NCBI GenBank assembly: GCA_020635075.1
Contig: JACKAM010000002.1
Location: forward strand, 496,001 to 560,000
Length of the DNA stretch: 64,000 nucleotides
Direction of reading: 5' to 3'
Source: Pseudobdellovibrionaceae bacterium
GTDB taxonomy: Bacteria > Bdellovibrionota > Bdellovibrionia > Bdellovibrionales > UBA1609
Each line of letters opens with the position of its first letter. Positions within the stretch are counted from its first letter, which is position 1. Shown here in pieces: positions 1-8,841 of the stretch. A program made the translations under genes and the position numbers. The notes under the pieces were generated by a model, which worked only from the letters and a program-made list of their open reading frames with translations, made no database searches and had not been told where the DNA came from.

Positions 1-1
1 T

Positions 2-94
2 GGCCATGAAGAAATCAGCCCATCGATCCCGATTGTTTTGACGCAGGTCCCACATTTTGTCAGGCTCAAGGCACTGGCAAACGATAAGGAGTGA
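2..94 (+). CDS. C-terminal fragment of an unknown protein (5' end outside window)
   Basis: An open frame enters from the left edge and ends at the TGA at 92-94, giving 30 codons and ending in the residues LKALANDKE. The stop lies three bases before the tryptophanase ATG, and the AAGGAG that serves that ATG is inside the last codons of this frame. This arrangement is typical of translational coupling, which supports it being a real upstream gene in the same operon. Too little is present to name a family. A short opposite-strand open frame from 55 to 1 exists too and cannot be excluded. Confidence 0.5.
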   Translation, partial: GHEEISPSIPIVLTQVPHFVRLKALANDKE

Positions 95-97
95 GTG

Positions 98-1486
98 ATG
101 GATATCCCGAAACCCAAAACCATTTTCGAACCCTTCCGTATCAAAGTGGTTGAACCTCTCCCCATCACTACGGCCTCTGAACGGCGTGAGGCCCTTAAGA
201 AAGCCTATTTCAATCTATTTACCTTGCCGGCAGAAAAGGTGACTTTTGATCTCCTCACCGACAGCGGAACAAGTGCCATGTCATCCACCCAATGGGCCGG
301 GATGATGATTGGCGATGAGTCCTATGCTGGGGCTAAAAGCTATTATCGTTTCGCCGAAGCTGTCACTGACATCACCGGCCACAAGCACGTCATTCCCACT
401 CACCAGGGAAGGTCGGCGGAGGCTCTTCTCACCCAAGCCTGTTTGAAACCCGGACAGATTGTTGTCGGCAATACTCACTTTGATACCACTCGCGCTAATA
501 TTGAAAGCCGGGGCGGGGTGGCTCTTGATTTGCCCAGCCCCGACACCAAGGAATCGAGCGTGGAGGCTCCCTTTAAGGGCAACATGGACATTCCGGCCCT
601 ACAAAATCTGATTGAGACCAAAAGATCGAACATTGCCTTTGTCATAATGACTGTGACTAATAATTCCGTTGGCGGCCAGCCTGTATCCATGGAAAACATC
701 CGCCAGACCAGAGAGCTGCTGAAGCAACACAACATCCCCATGTTTATTGATGCCGCAAGATTTGCGGAAAACTCGTTTTTTATCAAAAGACGCGAACCCG
801 GGTTTGAGAACAAATCGATCAAAGAGATCGCCCAGGAGATCTTCTCCTATGCGGACGGCGCCCTGATGAGTGCGAAAAAAGATGCCTTTGGCAACATTGG
901 TGGTTTTCTCACTCTTAACGACGAAGGCCTGGCTCAGGAGATTCGCTCCTTGATGGTCATCACCGAAGGCTTTCCAACTTACGGGGGCCTTGCCGGACGA
1001 GACATGGAGGCCCTGGCTATTGGTCTTCAGGAGATTTTGGACGAGAACTATCTTTCCTATCGCATTCGCAGCACTCAGTACTTTGGCGAAGGCATTGAGT
1101 CCGCAGGGCTACACGTGGTGAAGCCCTTTGGCGGTCACGCCGTTTATATTGATGCCGGAAAGTCATTGCCTCACCTTAAACCTTTGGATTTTCCCGGTCA
1201 GTCCTTGAGCGTTGCTCTCTATGAGCACATTGGTATCCGCAGCGTTGAAATTGGCTCCGTCATGCTTGGTCGCAGAGATTGGGACACGGGGGAGGAACAC
1301 CCAGCTCCGAAGGAACTGGTGCGCCTGGCGATTCCACGCCGAGTCTACACCCAGAGCCATGTGGATTATATGATTGAAGTCCTGGGACATGTGGCTCCGC
1401 GCTTGGGAGATTTGCCTGGGTACAAGATCGACTACCAACCCAAATTTCTCCGCCACTTTACCGCTCGGTTTTCACCATTGAACTAA
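98..1486 (+). CDS. tnaA: Tryptophanase (PLP-dependent beta-eliminating lyase)
   Basis: Splits L-tryptophan into indole, pyruvate and ammonia using PLP; cytoplasmic. The 462-residue length and blocks LLTDSGTSAMS, PTHQGR, DAARFAENSFF, the PLP-lysine block SAKKDA and GGLAGRDMEA are those of the tryptophanase/tyrosine phenol-lyase family. The two enzymes differ at residues near the substrate ring. Here VEIGS replaces the phenol-lyase MERG (Arg381 in that enzyme), and LRHFTA carries the tryptophanase His instead of Phe448, so tryptophanase is the better call. I place the start at ATG 98 with AAGGAG just upstream; a GTG at 95 is too close to it. No TnaC-like leader peptide is visible in the window. 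Substrate choice is inferred from these residues only. Confidence 0.9.
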   Translation: MDIPKPKTIFEPFRIKVVEPLPITTASERREALKKAYFNLFTLPAEKVTFDLLTDSGTSAMSSTQWAGMMIGDESYAGAKSYYRFAEAVTDITGHKHVIPTHQGRSAEALLTQACLKPGQIVVGNTHFDTTRANIESRGGVALDLPSPDTKESSVEAPFKGNMDIPALQNLIETKRSNIAFVIMTVTNNSVGGQPVSMENIRQTRELLKQHNIPMFIDAARFAENSFFIKRREPGFENKSIKEIAQEIFSYADGALMSAKKDAFGNIGGFLTLNDEGLAQEIRSLMVITEGFPTYGGLAGRDMEALAIGLQEILDENYLSYRIRSTQYFGEGIESAGLHVVKPFGGHAVYIDAGKSLPHLKPLDFPGQSLSVALYEHIGIRSVEIGSVMLGRRDWDTGEEHPAPKELVRLAIPRRVYTQSHVDYMIEVLGHVAPRLGDLPGYKIDYQPKFLRHFTARFSPLN

Positions 1487-1499
1487 AGTGAAATTCTGA

Positions 1500-2000
1500 T
1501 CAGCCCGCCTGACGCCATTTAGCGAGAAATTCGCCTTTGGTTTTGCGGTAAATATTATTGAGGTGAGTTTTCAGCGTTGAAGCAGATATAAACAGCTTCT
1601 CGGCAATTTCCTTGTTGGTGAGGCCCTGCACCACCAACTCGGCCACTTCCATCTCACGTTTAGACAACTCAAATTTCTCTTTGAGGTAGGCAATTTCCTT
1701 TTTTTGAAAGTCCTTAAGCAAGTAGAAGACTATTGTCAGGTGTTGAAGGTCATCTATCAGCATCACGTCACAGGGCTCTCCATGAAGGCTCTGGTCCTTA
1801 AAGTAGGATGTCCCCTCCGAGGCTCTCTCGGCTCCAGGGTTGCCTTCATAGCCATCAATACAGACGCCCGCACACGTCTCACCGACCCGGTGGCCACACA
1901 CCTCCACACAGGTCTCATTTTGAGACACGATGGTGCCGTCCTGTGATTTCATGCAGATACCGATCTTGGGATTGCCCTTGAGAGCGTCATCGGTTGTCAA
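1500..2000 (-). CDS. LuxR-type HTH regulator with cysteine-rich N-terminal region
   Basis: A 166-residue protein. The C-terminal part (about 111-155) is a clear LuxR/GerE helix-turn-helix: LSKREMEVAELVVQGLTNKE, then ISASTLKTHLNNIYRKT. The first 80 residues match no receiver domain. They hold six cysteines (16, 31, 35, 43, 47, 77), including two CxxxC pairs, which suggests metal, Fe-S or redox sensing, an inference only. The start is a TTG at 2000 preceded by a GGGGG ribosome-binding stretch; the first internal ATG (1952) would remove Cys16 from the region. It converges on tnaA with a 13-base gap, so it may or may not regulate it. Confidence 0.8.
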   Translation of the reverse strand: MTTDDALKGNPKIGICMKSQDGTIVSQNETCVEVCGHRVGETCAGVCIDGYEGNPGAERASEGTSYFKDQSLHGEPCDVMLIDDLQHLTIVFYLLKDFQKKEIAYLKEKFELSKREMEVAELVVQGLTNKEIAEKLFISASTLKTHLNNIYRKTKGEFLAKWRQAG

Positions 2001-2158
2001 AATTCAACCCCCTGGTTCGATCTAGATACTCATCGGTCGTCCCGATAAAAGTCTTGAAAGTCGATGCCAGGCAAAACCTGGCGCCCATCCGATATCGCCC
2101 TATCACGACAGCCATTCGGCTCTGCCTGATTGGGGGGCAGGGCGGGGTGAAAAAGCCA

Positions 2159-2219
2159 GTTGGGTCCTCTCCTAGGAGGCCCAAATAAAAACGGGAACCA
2201 TGCGGCTCCCGTTTTTTTA
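2159..2219 (-). terminator. Tandem hairpins, likely transcription terminator of the cytochrome gene
   Basis: The hairpin at 2191-2212 has arms ACGGGA and TCCCGT flanked by A-runs and T-runs, so it can work on both strands. A second hairpin, TTGGG/CCCAA with CCTC/GAGG, lies at 2159-2183. They sit 35 bases beyond the cytochrome stop and ahead of the regulator start, insulating the two minus-strand genes. Confidence 0.75.
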
Positions 2220-2253
2220 TCTTCAACCCAAAAATTGGGCTCAAAATCTACTA

Positions 2254-2541
2254 TTATTTCTTTAGACCGCTGAAGTAAGTCGCCAACTCTTCAATATCAG
2301 CCGGCGTCAGCATGGCCGCCATGGGCTTCATTTCTGCGTTGTCGCGCTTTCCCTCTTTGTAAGCATTCAAAGCACTGACCAAATACTCTTTGTGTTGTCC
2401 GGCCAGATTTGGGTACTTACCTTGTGTTCCGACTCCGTTTTTACCGTGGCAAGCTGCACAAACAGCCAACTTGGCAGGTTCCTTTGCCATAGCCAAAGGA
2501 CTCAATACGAACAACAAAGCGACTAGAATTGATTTCCGCAT
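2254..2541 (-). CDS. Small periplasmic c-type cytochrome
   Basis: A 95-residue class I cytochrome c that carries electrons in the periplasm. It has a signal peptide at 1-19 (cleavage after AMA), one covalent haem site CAACH at 28-32, and a C-terminal segment around the Met71/Met74 candidates for the sixth haem ligand followed by LTPADIEELATYFSGL, the usual closing helix of the c4/c5/c553-like group. It stands alone, with its own terminator. The neighbouring NnrS is also a haem-related membrane protein, so a link to nitrogen-oxide or microaerobic respiration is possible but unproven. Confidence 0.9.
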   Translation of the reverse strand: MRKSILVALLFVLSPLAMAKEPAKLAVCAACHGKNGVGTQGKYPNLAGQHKEYLVSALNAYKEGKRDNAEMKPMAAMLTPADIEELATYFSGLKK

Positions 2542-2718
2542 AATTCACTCCCTAACAACAATAGGAATAGGTTGATTTGAACCACGGATATTAGCCCAAT
2601 TCTCGCACCGAATCAAAGACCATAAGCAATTCGCCCTCCCTCTCTGACCCATTGAGCCAAATCACCTCCTCTCCTCCCCGCCCTTTACTCTCCGGGCCTT
2701 CAGGGCTAGAAGGCCCCC

Positions 2719-3900
2719 ATGAGAACTATTAGACAGACGTGGAATTTTGACAGCCCTATCTGGGCCCTGGGGTTTCGCCCCTTTTTCCTGCTTGGCGGGG
2801 CCAGCGCCGTCCTCCTGATGGCCCTGTGGGTTGGCTTTCAAACCGGCTACCTCCAGGCGACCCCTTATTTTCCGGCGGCCGTCTGGCATCCTCACGAAAT
2901 GGTCTACGGCTTCTGCATGGGAATCATTGCTGGCTTCATTCTGACCGCGACCCAAAACTGGGCGGGAATCCCTGGAGTCAGCAAGGGTCGGCTGTTTTTA
3001 CTTGTCATGCTTTGGCTGGCTGGTCGTTTGGGCCTCCACATCTGGTCTTCTCCAAACCCTGTGTATGCAACTGTCGACTTGGCCTTTATCCCCTGCCTCG
3101 GCTGGTTTTTGTGGCCCTACCTGAGCAAGCCCGATCAAAAGCGCAATCGCATCTTCTATTTCTTCTTTGCCCTTTTGTTTTTCGGCAACCTACTCATTCA
3201 TTTGGACGTTTTGGGGTGGACCAGTCAGACCCTTCCCACAGGAATCCGCCTTGGCCTGAACGGCGTACTTTTGATCATCATTCTCATTGGCGGCCGGGTG
3301 CTGCCCTTTTTCACCGGCAAGGCCCTGCCCAATGCAAAGGTAAAGACCTCTCCTGTGCTGGAAAAAATTGTCGTTCCCGCCACCTGTCTCTTTGCACTTG
3401 CCGACGGCATCTTTGTTGGCCAAAGCTGGTTGTGGCCATTCGCACTCGTGATGTTTGCCCTTCATGGACTTAGATGGTGGTGGTGGGGCCCTCTGCAAAC
3501 AAAGCCTAAGCCCATTTTGTGGATCTTGTTCGTTGGCTATTTGTTTATCGTGTTGGGCTTTTTACTTCAGGCTCTCGCTCACCTATCCTGGATCATGCCA
3601 ACCTTAGCCGTACATACGACAACTGTGGGCGGATTTGGAATTTTAATCTTAGGAATGATCTCCCGAGTTTCCCTGGGCCACACCGGCCGTCCCATTCACG
3701 CCAGTCCAGGAATTGTTTTGGCCTATGTACTGTTGATCCTGGCCACACTCCTCCGGGTGGCATGGCCCTTGATTAATTCTGCACACTATCCCTTGGCCGT
3801 GACGTCTTCGGGAATTCTATGGATCCTGAGCTTCCTCATTTTTGTTAGCTACTACCTGCCGATTCTGTGGCAGCCCCGGATTGATGGTCGACCCGGCTGA
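2719..3900 (+). CDS. nnrS: NnrS family haem-copper membrane protein
   Basis: A 393-residue polytopic inner-membrane protein with about 12 hydrophobic segments. Family blocks are visible: LGFRPFFLLGG near the N-terminus, WHPHEMVYGF followed by GFILTATQNWAG, GGRVLPFFTG in the middle, and the late HTTTVGGFGILILGMISRVSLGHTGR. NnrS proteins bind haem and copper and protect against nitric-oxide stress. The length fits the family. The ATG has GAAGG five bases upstream. No denitrification reductase lies nearby. The last 56 bases overlap the 3' end of the convergent EamA gene. Confidence 0.9.
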   Translation: MRTIRQTWNFDSPIWALGFRPFFLLGGASAVLLMALWVGFQTGYLQATPYFPAAVWHPHEMVYGFCMGIIAGFILTATQNWAGIPGVSKGRLFLLVMLWLAGRLGLHIWSSPNPVYATVDLAFIPCLGWFLWPYLSKPDQKRNRIFYFFFALLFFGNLLIHLDVLGWTSQTLPTGIRLGLNGVLLIIILIGGRVLPFFTGKALPNAKVKTSPVLEKIVVPATCLFALADGIFVGQSWLWPFALVMFALHGLRWWWWGPLQTKPKPILWILFVGYLFIVLGFLLQALAHLSWIMPTLAVHTTTVGGFGILILGMISRVSLGHTGRPIHASPGIVLAYVLLILATLLRVAWPLINSAHYPLAVTSSGILWILSFLIFVSYYLPILWQPRIDGRPG

Positions 3901-4768
3901 GGCGCTTTTTTTCATAGTTGGTGAGGATAGGAACAAGAGCGACGCTCATCAAAATGAGCAAGGCTCCACCCATTCCCATTAGGCTTAGCTCCTCGCTGAA
4001 AAACAAGTATCCAAACAGGGCGCCAAACACCGATTCAGTCAAAAAAATCAGACTCACAATGTGAGCGGGAATCTGTTGCTGAACATACACTTGGACGGTA
4101 AAGGCCCCAATACTTGAAAACAAACTTAAAAACAGAAAGCCCGCCAATGCACCCGGAGGCAACAGACTTTCCCACTGCCACAGCCCACTCAAATCAGGAA
4201 CTCCAGATAGTATCAGTGCCAAAGGAACCCCCATCACACCAACATAAAGACACTGCTGAAGGTTGAAGAAAACGGGATGTTCATCCTGAGCCAAACGATC
4301 AATTGCGATGATATGCAAGGCAAACAGCAAGGCACTGGCGAGAATGAATCCATCTCCCTGATTAAACCCTGACCAGCTCAAATCGCAAAGCAGGGCCACG
4401 CCAACAATTGATACAGCCAGTAGACCCCAATATCCCAGACGAAAGCGCTGGCGAAAAATAAACGCGATGAGCAAGGGCGTAAATATCGCATAAAAGGTGG
4501 TAAAAAATCCGCTTTTCGCCAAGGTCGTGTATCGGATACCTACCGTCTGCAGCTGAAGCCCGCCAAGAAGAAGAAGGGAGCAAACCCCAGAAGCCAGCGT
4601 GGGCCTCAGCTCATTTTTCCACAACAAAACCGGCAGAGAAAACAATCCAGCGAATACAAAGCGCAAGGAATTAGACCAGATGGGATCGTAGTTATTTAGA
4701 GTCCAGCGGGTCGCCACAAAACCAAATCCCCATATCATTGTGGCAATTATCAACAATACAATGCGCAT
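3845..4768 (-). CDS. EamA/DMT-family transporter
   Basis: A 307-residue inner-membrane protein with about ten hydrophobic helices arranged as two EamA repeats. The N-terminus IWGFGFVATRWTLNNYDP and the second-repeat stretch SLFSSIGAFTVQVYVQQQIP are typical of drug/metabolite exporters of the RhaT/YdcZ-unrelated EamA group. The substrate cannot be told. It lies five bases after the DUF1648 gene and is probably cotranscribed with it. Its 3' end overlaps nnrS by 56 bases, convergently. Confidence 0.88.
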   Translation of the reverse strand: MRIVLLIIATMIWGFGFVATRWTLNNYDPIWSNSLRFVFAGLFSLPVLLWKNELRPTLASGVCSLLLLGGLQLQTVGIRYTTLAKSGFFTTFYAIFTPLLIAFIFRQRFRLGYWGLLAVSIVGVALLCDLSWSGFNQGDGFILASALLFALHIIAIDRLAQDEHPVFFNLQQCLYVGVMGVPLALILSGVPDLSGLWQWESLLPPGALAGFLFLSLFSSIGAFTVQVYVQQQIPAHIVSLIFLTESVFGALFGYLFFSEELSLMGMGGALLILMSVALVPILTNYEKKRLSRVDHQSGAATESAGSS

Positions 4769-4773
4769 TTCAC

Positions 4774-5271
4774 CTAATCCTTAGGTACCCGATAGTAGTC
4801 CCTGATAAAGCGGATGCTCCAAACGACCGTTATAGTCAAAAAAATTCCAAGACACCATAAAAATGCGTCCGGCAAACGTGGTGGTGAAAGTTTGTTGGCC
4901 TCACTCACCAGGTGACCGACCACCATGAAAAACAAAAATACGACGATTCCCAACCAAGCCATACGGTCTCGAATATCTTGAAGAGTTGCCTTCACCCGCA
5001 CAGGGGCCAACCAATAGTCTTTGCGCGGGAGATTAACAAGAGAAGGTGGCACCTTGGTGATCACATGAGGCAGGAGACCAAAACTAAAAGCCATTATTCC
5101 GTAGACCACCAACATCATCCACATGTGCACATCACGAGGAGCATAACCATCTGCATAGCCCTCCCAGTTGAAGTGAGTGGCCATTTTTTCAGGAAGCAGG
5201 TGGATCTGCCAAACGTGTTGAGCAAAAGCGATGACGACAACGATCCAAAACAGGATTTCATTTTTTCTCAT
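4774..5271 (-). CDS. DUF1648-domain membrane protein
   Basis: A 165-residue protein with four predicted membrane helices. The N-terminal part, with LPEKMATHFNWEGYADGYAPR after the first helix, is the DUF1648 signature (a helix followed by a P-x-H-x-x-x-x-G-x-x-D-x-x loop) also found in SdpI-like immunity proteins. The C-terminal half has two further helices and no recognised domain. It is the first gene of a two-gene unit with the EamA transporter. Function unknown. Confidence 0.75.
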   Translation of the reverse strand: MRKNEILFWIVVVIAFAQHVWQIHLLPEKMATHFNWEGYADGYAPRDVHMWMMLVVYGIMAFSFGLLPHVITKVPPSLVNLPRKDYWLAPVRVKATLQDIRDRMAWLGIVVFLFFMVVGHLVSEANKLSPPRLPDAFLWCLGIFLTITVVWSIRFIRDYYRVPKD

Positions 5272-5382
5272 ACAACGAGATTAATGCAGGATCTCCATTT
5301 TGGCCAGGATCAGCTCGATTTGGCATAAGGCTTTGCCTTTTGTCCGAGGGTGGGTGATTCTGAATCCTAGGAGCAACTTCTC

Positions 5383-6816
5383 ATGCGACACATCATTCTG
5401 GTAATTCTTCCGCTTGTCCTCTTCTTTGGCTGCGCCAATAAACCTGAATACAAAATTCCCGAACCAGGGCTCCATGAGTCTCTCAGTGGCCACATGCTCC
5501 ATCAGGCCAAGTACGCCGAACTTTGCAAACAAGGACATCATTTTACGTGTGAAATCAGCAAGCCGGACTGGAGGCAAACTCCCAGCCTCTCCATTCTTCA
5601 AGGGCTGACTTGGCTCACCGGCGCCCACGTGAATGTAGTCGGCATCAAAACAGACAAAAGATCCTATTGGGTGGCTACCCAAACCAAAGATGCCGTCTCC
5701 CTAACCCCCATCAAGTTTAAAACAACAAAGATCGCAAGTTCCGATTGGGTGATTGAGTCGCTAGAAGTCCCCCTCGAAGGAGACGTTCACGACCTCATAG
5801 TCGTTGGCACGGATGGGATTTTGGATCTTCGTCGTATTGAGGGGCGTCGGCTGAATGGTAAGAGATTCCGCTTTGCCTTTACATCCTGCATGGATGATTC
5901 ATTCAATAGGGACCAAGATTCTGTTTGGAGATCCCTGGCTCAGGATGATCCCGATTATTTGTTTCTTCTTGGTGACAACGTTTACGCCACCAAAGCTCTC
6001 AGCCCAACAGAAAAAGCCCTTGACCCCACTCGCTTGGCCCTCCAATACCTTGCCACCCGAAGGCGGCTTGAACTTTATCGCCTGCCAAAACTTATTCCGA
6101 CCTTGGCGATTTGGGATGATCACGACTACGGCATGAAGGATGGGGACAAGCACTATCCTTACCGGCGGGCTTCGCGTGAGGTCTTTCATCAATTTTTTGC
6201 TCAGCCCGACCACCCTCCCTATTTCCAGAGGGGACCGGAAAACACAGGACTCTTTACCGCCTTTAAGACCCAGATGTTTCTCCTCGACGATCGATCTCAA
6301 AGACAAAAAAATGGGACTGACCCGGGAGAGTATGCCCACTGGGGAAAGGCCCAGGAAGACTGGCTACTCACAAACCTCACCAAATTTCCCGGAATCTCCT
6401 GGCTCCTCAACGGCGACCAAATTTTTGGCGGCTATCATGAATTCGAGTCGTTTGAGGGCAATCACCCCGCGAGTTTTCAGAAGTTTCTCGCCAAGTGGAA
6501 AGACTCTAAAAAAGGCCTGATCTTTGTTTCGGGTGACCGCCATCTCACTGAGCTAATGGAAATCAAAGATCCAGATTCTCTTTATCGCACTTACGAAATC
6601 ACTGCCAGCCCGGCCCACGCCAAGACCTATCCTTCAAGATGGACAGAAAAGCCGAATCCTCGGCAGATTGCGGGAGCAGATCTCACTCTCAACTATGTTC
6701 TTGTCGATGGTCAGGTCACGGACACCGATCAGAAGTTGCGAATCACGGCCAAAGACAAGGACGGTGGCAGCCTTTATTCAAAAACGGCTCATGTGGATTG
6801 GCCGAAAGCAGACTAA
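5383..6816 (+). CDS. PhoD-like phosphodiesterase/alkaline phosphatase, lipoprotein
   Basis: A 477-residue protein with a lipoprotein signal (LFFGC, Cys17), so probably anchored in the periplasm or outer membrane. From about residue 163 it has the metallophosphoesterase core of the PhoD family: FTSCMDD, LLGDNVYA (about 196-203), AIWDDHDYG (242-250) and FVSGDRHLTEL (about 380-390). These supply the metal ligands for hydrolysis of phosphodiesters or phosphomonoesters. The region between Cys17 and 160 looks like a beta-rich N-terminal domain. No phosphate-starvation neighbours are seen, so the substrate is open. Confidence 0.87.
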   Translation: MRHIILVILPLVLFFGCANKPEYKIPEPGLHESLSGHMLHQAKYAELCKQGHHFTCEISKPDWRQTPSLSILQGLTWLTGAHVNVVGIKTDKRSYWVATQTKDAVSLTPIKFKTTKIASSDWVIESLEVPLEGDVHDLIVVGTDGILDLRRIEGRRLNGKRFRFAFTSCMDDSFNRDQDSVWRSLAQDDPDYLFLLGDNVYATKALSPTEKALDPTRLALQYLATRRRLELYRLPKLIPTLAIWDDHDYGMKDGDKHYPYRRASREVFHQFFAQPDHPPYFQRGPENTGLFTAFKTQMFLLDDRSQRQKNGTDPGEYAHWGKAQEDWLLTNLTKFPGISWLLNGDQIFGGYHEFESFEGNHPASFQKFLAKWKDSKKGLIFVSGDRHLTELMEIKDPDSLYRTYEITASPAHAKTYPSRWTEKPNPRQIAGADLTLNYVLVDGQVTDTDQKLRITAKDKDGGSLYSKTAHVDWPKAD

Positions 6817-6820
6817 TTAC

Positions 6821-7723
6821 TTAGGCGGATTTCTCGGCGAAATAATCGCGGACGAACTTTGAGAAAGCCTGGTGGGCGCTGTTGGCAAAATCCCGCTTGT
6901 ACTCATTCAGCCAAATCCAGTCCGAGAGCTGGTTCGTTCCCGGACGAATCACGTGAAAGTCTTCCTGCAGATCCAGCAACAAATACTCGGGGACCACTCC
7001 AATCGCCAAACGGGCACGAACAAACTCAAGGACCATTTCAGCAGTGGCACCATAGTAGCGAATCGGCAACTTGCGAATCTTTCGACCATAGTGGTGCTGG
7101 ACCCAACGAGACATCAACAGATGGTTGGGGAAATAATCCGCCAAGGGTTGGCGCAAAATTTCCTCTAAATCAGGTGATTCCCCCAGCCAATTTTTCGGCG
7201 CAACCAAAACCAATCTCTCAGAATACAAAGGTGTGGAGTGAATAGCCTTAATTCCTCTAATTGGAAAAATGGAGAAGGCCATATCAATTTTCCGTTCAAT
7301 TAACAGACGACTTAGACGGGATGGAGCCTCAAAAGTCCACTTTACCTGAACCTCGGGCGAATGGTGAAGAAACTCACTCATAGGAGCCATCAACTCGCGC
7401 TTGGCAAACTCCAGGTAGGCACCAATCCGAACCCGACCGGCAATCGGCGTGGAATCAGAGCCCAGTCGCTCCAGACATCCATGCAACTCTTCAGTAACGA
7501 CGCGCAGAGAGGAATTGAGAGCTCGTGCCTTTTCTGTTGGTACCAGCTTGCGTCCAACGCGATGAAACAACCTGTAGCCAAGGTTTTCCTCCAGGGAAGT
7601 CACAGCCTGACTGATCGCCGAACGAGTGAGATGCATCTCTTCAGACGCTGCACGATATCCGCCATTACGCACAACTGAAGAGAAAACCATGAGTTTATTG
7701 AAGTCTATATTATTTAATCTCAC
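6821..7723 (-). CDS. LysR-type transcriptional regulator
   Basis: A 300-residue LysR protein. The N-terminal winged helix-turn-helix (about 5-64) contains GGYRAASEEMHLTRSAISQA and GYRLFHRVGRKLVPTEKA; a substrate-binding-like effector domain follows. The start is GTG at 7723; the start region carries CACTG-AA-CAGTG (7721-7732). It is divergent from the folate operon (82-base gap), the usual LysR arrangement, so it may control that operon. The effector is unknown. The gene ends four bases after the convergent PhoD-like gene. Confidence 0.88.
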   Translation of the reverse strand: MRLNNIDFNKLMVFSSVVRNGGYRAASEEMHLTRSAISQAVTSLEENLGYRLFHRVGRKLVPTEKARALNSSLRVVTEELHGCLERLGSDSTPIAGRVRIGAYLEFAKRELMAPMSEFLHHSPEVQVKWTFEAPSRLSRLLIERKIDMAFSIFPIRGIKAIHSTPLYSERLVLVAPKNWLGESPDLEEILRQPLADYFPNHLLMSRWVQHHYGRKIRKLPIRYYGATAEMVLEFVRARLAIGVVPEYLLLDLQEDFHVIRPGTNQLSDWIWLNEYKRDFANSAHQAFSKFVRDYFAEKSA

Positions 7724-7805
7724 TGAACAGTGCTTTTAGACCATTTAACTATTCTTATCAACCACATTCCCCTTACATTTCCACTTCACCATCAAAGGAG
7801 AAGTC

Positions 7806-8459
7806 ATGACTGATACCGATATCCTTAAGCCTATCAAGGAAGTTATTGCCCAATATGCCGTCCTGAATCACCCCTTTTACCAGGATTGGAATAAAGGACT
7901 TCTTAATCGGCAAGTGCTTCAAGAGTATGCGATCGGCTACTACCCCCACGTAAAGGCCTTCCCCCAGTATATCAGTCGCCTCCATTCCTTTTGCCCAACT
8001 GAGCCGGGACGACGGATGCTACTAAGGAATCTTAACGATGAGGAGCTGGGCGATGAAAATCATCCAGAGCTGTGGCGTCGATTCGCCCGCAGTCTGGACG
8101 TGGGTGATTCAGATCTGGAGCGAGAACCTTCTCAAGCCTCCCGCGATCTGTATTCTCGGTTTTTTTCTCTCTGCAATGAGAGTTACGCCAAAGGACTTGG
8201 CGCCCTCTATGCCTATGAAAGTCAAGTTCCTGAAGTGGCAGAAGTCAAAATCGATGGCCTCGTGAATCACTACGGCGTTCGCGATGAAAATGGTTTGAGC
8301 TTTTTTCGCGTTCATCGTGAGGCCGACGTCCATCACCGGCGAGAGTTTGAGGAGGAAATGAGTCACCTTAAGCCAGAAGAACTCGAAGAGGCCCGAGATG
8401 GGGCTCGCGAGGGGGCAAAAGCAGTGTGGGACTTTCTCTCGTCTTTTAATTATCACTAA
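7806..8459 (+). CDS. CADD-family p-aminobenzoate synthase (self-sacrificing di-iron oxygenase)
   Basis: A 217-residue helical protein of the CADD/TenA-like fold. In Chlamydia, CADD makes p-aminobenzoate from one of its own tyrosines with a dinuclear metal site. The residues reported for CADD are present here with a constant offset: Tyr25 in HPFYQDW (Tyr27), Glu79 and His86 in DEELGDENHPELW, Glu138 in YAYESQ, Lys148 in VKIDGL (Lys152), and His170, Asp174 and His177 in RVHREADVHH. It is first in an operon with folB, folKP and folC, which fits pABA supply for folate. AAAGGAG precedes the ATG. Function is inferred from family knowledge plus these residues. Confidence 0.85.
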   Translation: MTDTDILKPIKEVIAQYAVLNHPFYQDWNKGLLNRQVLQEYAIGYYPHVKAFPQYISRLHSFCPTEPGRRMLLRNLNDEELGDENHPELWRRFARSLDVGDSDLEREPSQASRDLYSRFFSLCNESYAKGLGALYAYESQVPEVAEVKIDGLVNHYGVRDENGLSFFRVHREADVHHRREFEEEMSHLKPEELEEARDGAREGAKAVWDFLSSFNYH

Positions 8460-8472
8460 AAGGTGGCCTCTG

Positions 8473-8841
8473 GTGCAAACTCAGCTCCTCGTTCCACAAA
8501 TAGAGTTTCCAGTTCGGGTCGGCTGCAATCAAGAAGAACGCAGTCGACCCCAGGCCGTCGAGTTTTCAATCCGCCTTGTTTTTGCTGAACCTCCACCGGG
8601 TTGTTGGACAGATGAGCTGGAGCACACCATTTGTTATGGCAAGATCACAGAAATCCTCGGGGAGGTCTGCCAAAGCCAGTCCTTTAAACTCATCGAGCAC
8701 CTGGCCTGGAAGAGTTTTGCAGAACTGCGGCAAATTGCTCCCAGCCGGTCCAGGCTAAGCCTGGAGGTGAGAAAAGTCCGTCCCCCCATCCCCCAGATCA
8801 AGGGCCCCAGTTGTTTTGAGATCGAGGACCTGATTCCATGA
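8473..8841 (+). CDS. folB: Dihydroneopterin aldolase
   Basis: A 122-residue FolB: it cleaves dihydroneopterin to hydroxymethyl-dihydropterin and glycolaldehyde. Signature features are the RVGCNQEERSRPQ block with the conserved Glu, the substrate Tyr in ICYGKI, LIEHLAW, and the Lys in LEVRKVRPP. I chose the GTG at 8473, which has AGGTGG six bases upstream and starts just after the pABA synthase stop. The longer open frame reaching back to 8398 lies inside the previous gene and adds no conserved residues. The last four bases overlap the folKP start (ATGA). Confidence 0.85.
   Translation: MQTQLLVPQIEFPVRVGCNQEERSRPQAVEFSIRLVFAEPPPGCWTDELEHTICYGKITEILGEVCQSQSFKLIEHLAWKSFAELRQIAPSRSRLSLEVRKVRPPIPQIKGPSCFEIEDLIP

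Noticed and set aside
98..1486. Tyrosine phenol-lyase as the identity of the first enzyme
   Set aside because: The family blocks are shared, but the position of Arg381 of phenol-lyase is Ile in VEIGS and that of Phe448 is His in LRHFTA, both as in tryptophanase.
8398..8472. Longer N-terminus for folB
   Set aside because: The extension lies inside the pABA synthase gene in another frame, lacks a ribosome site and precedes the conserved domain.
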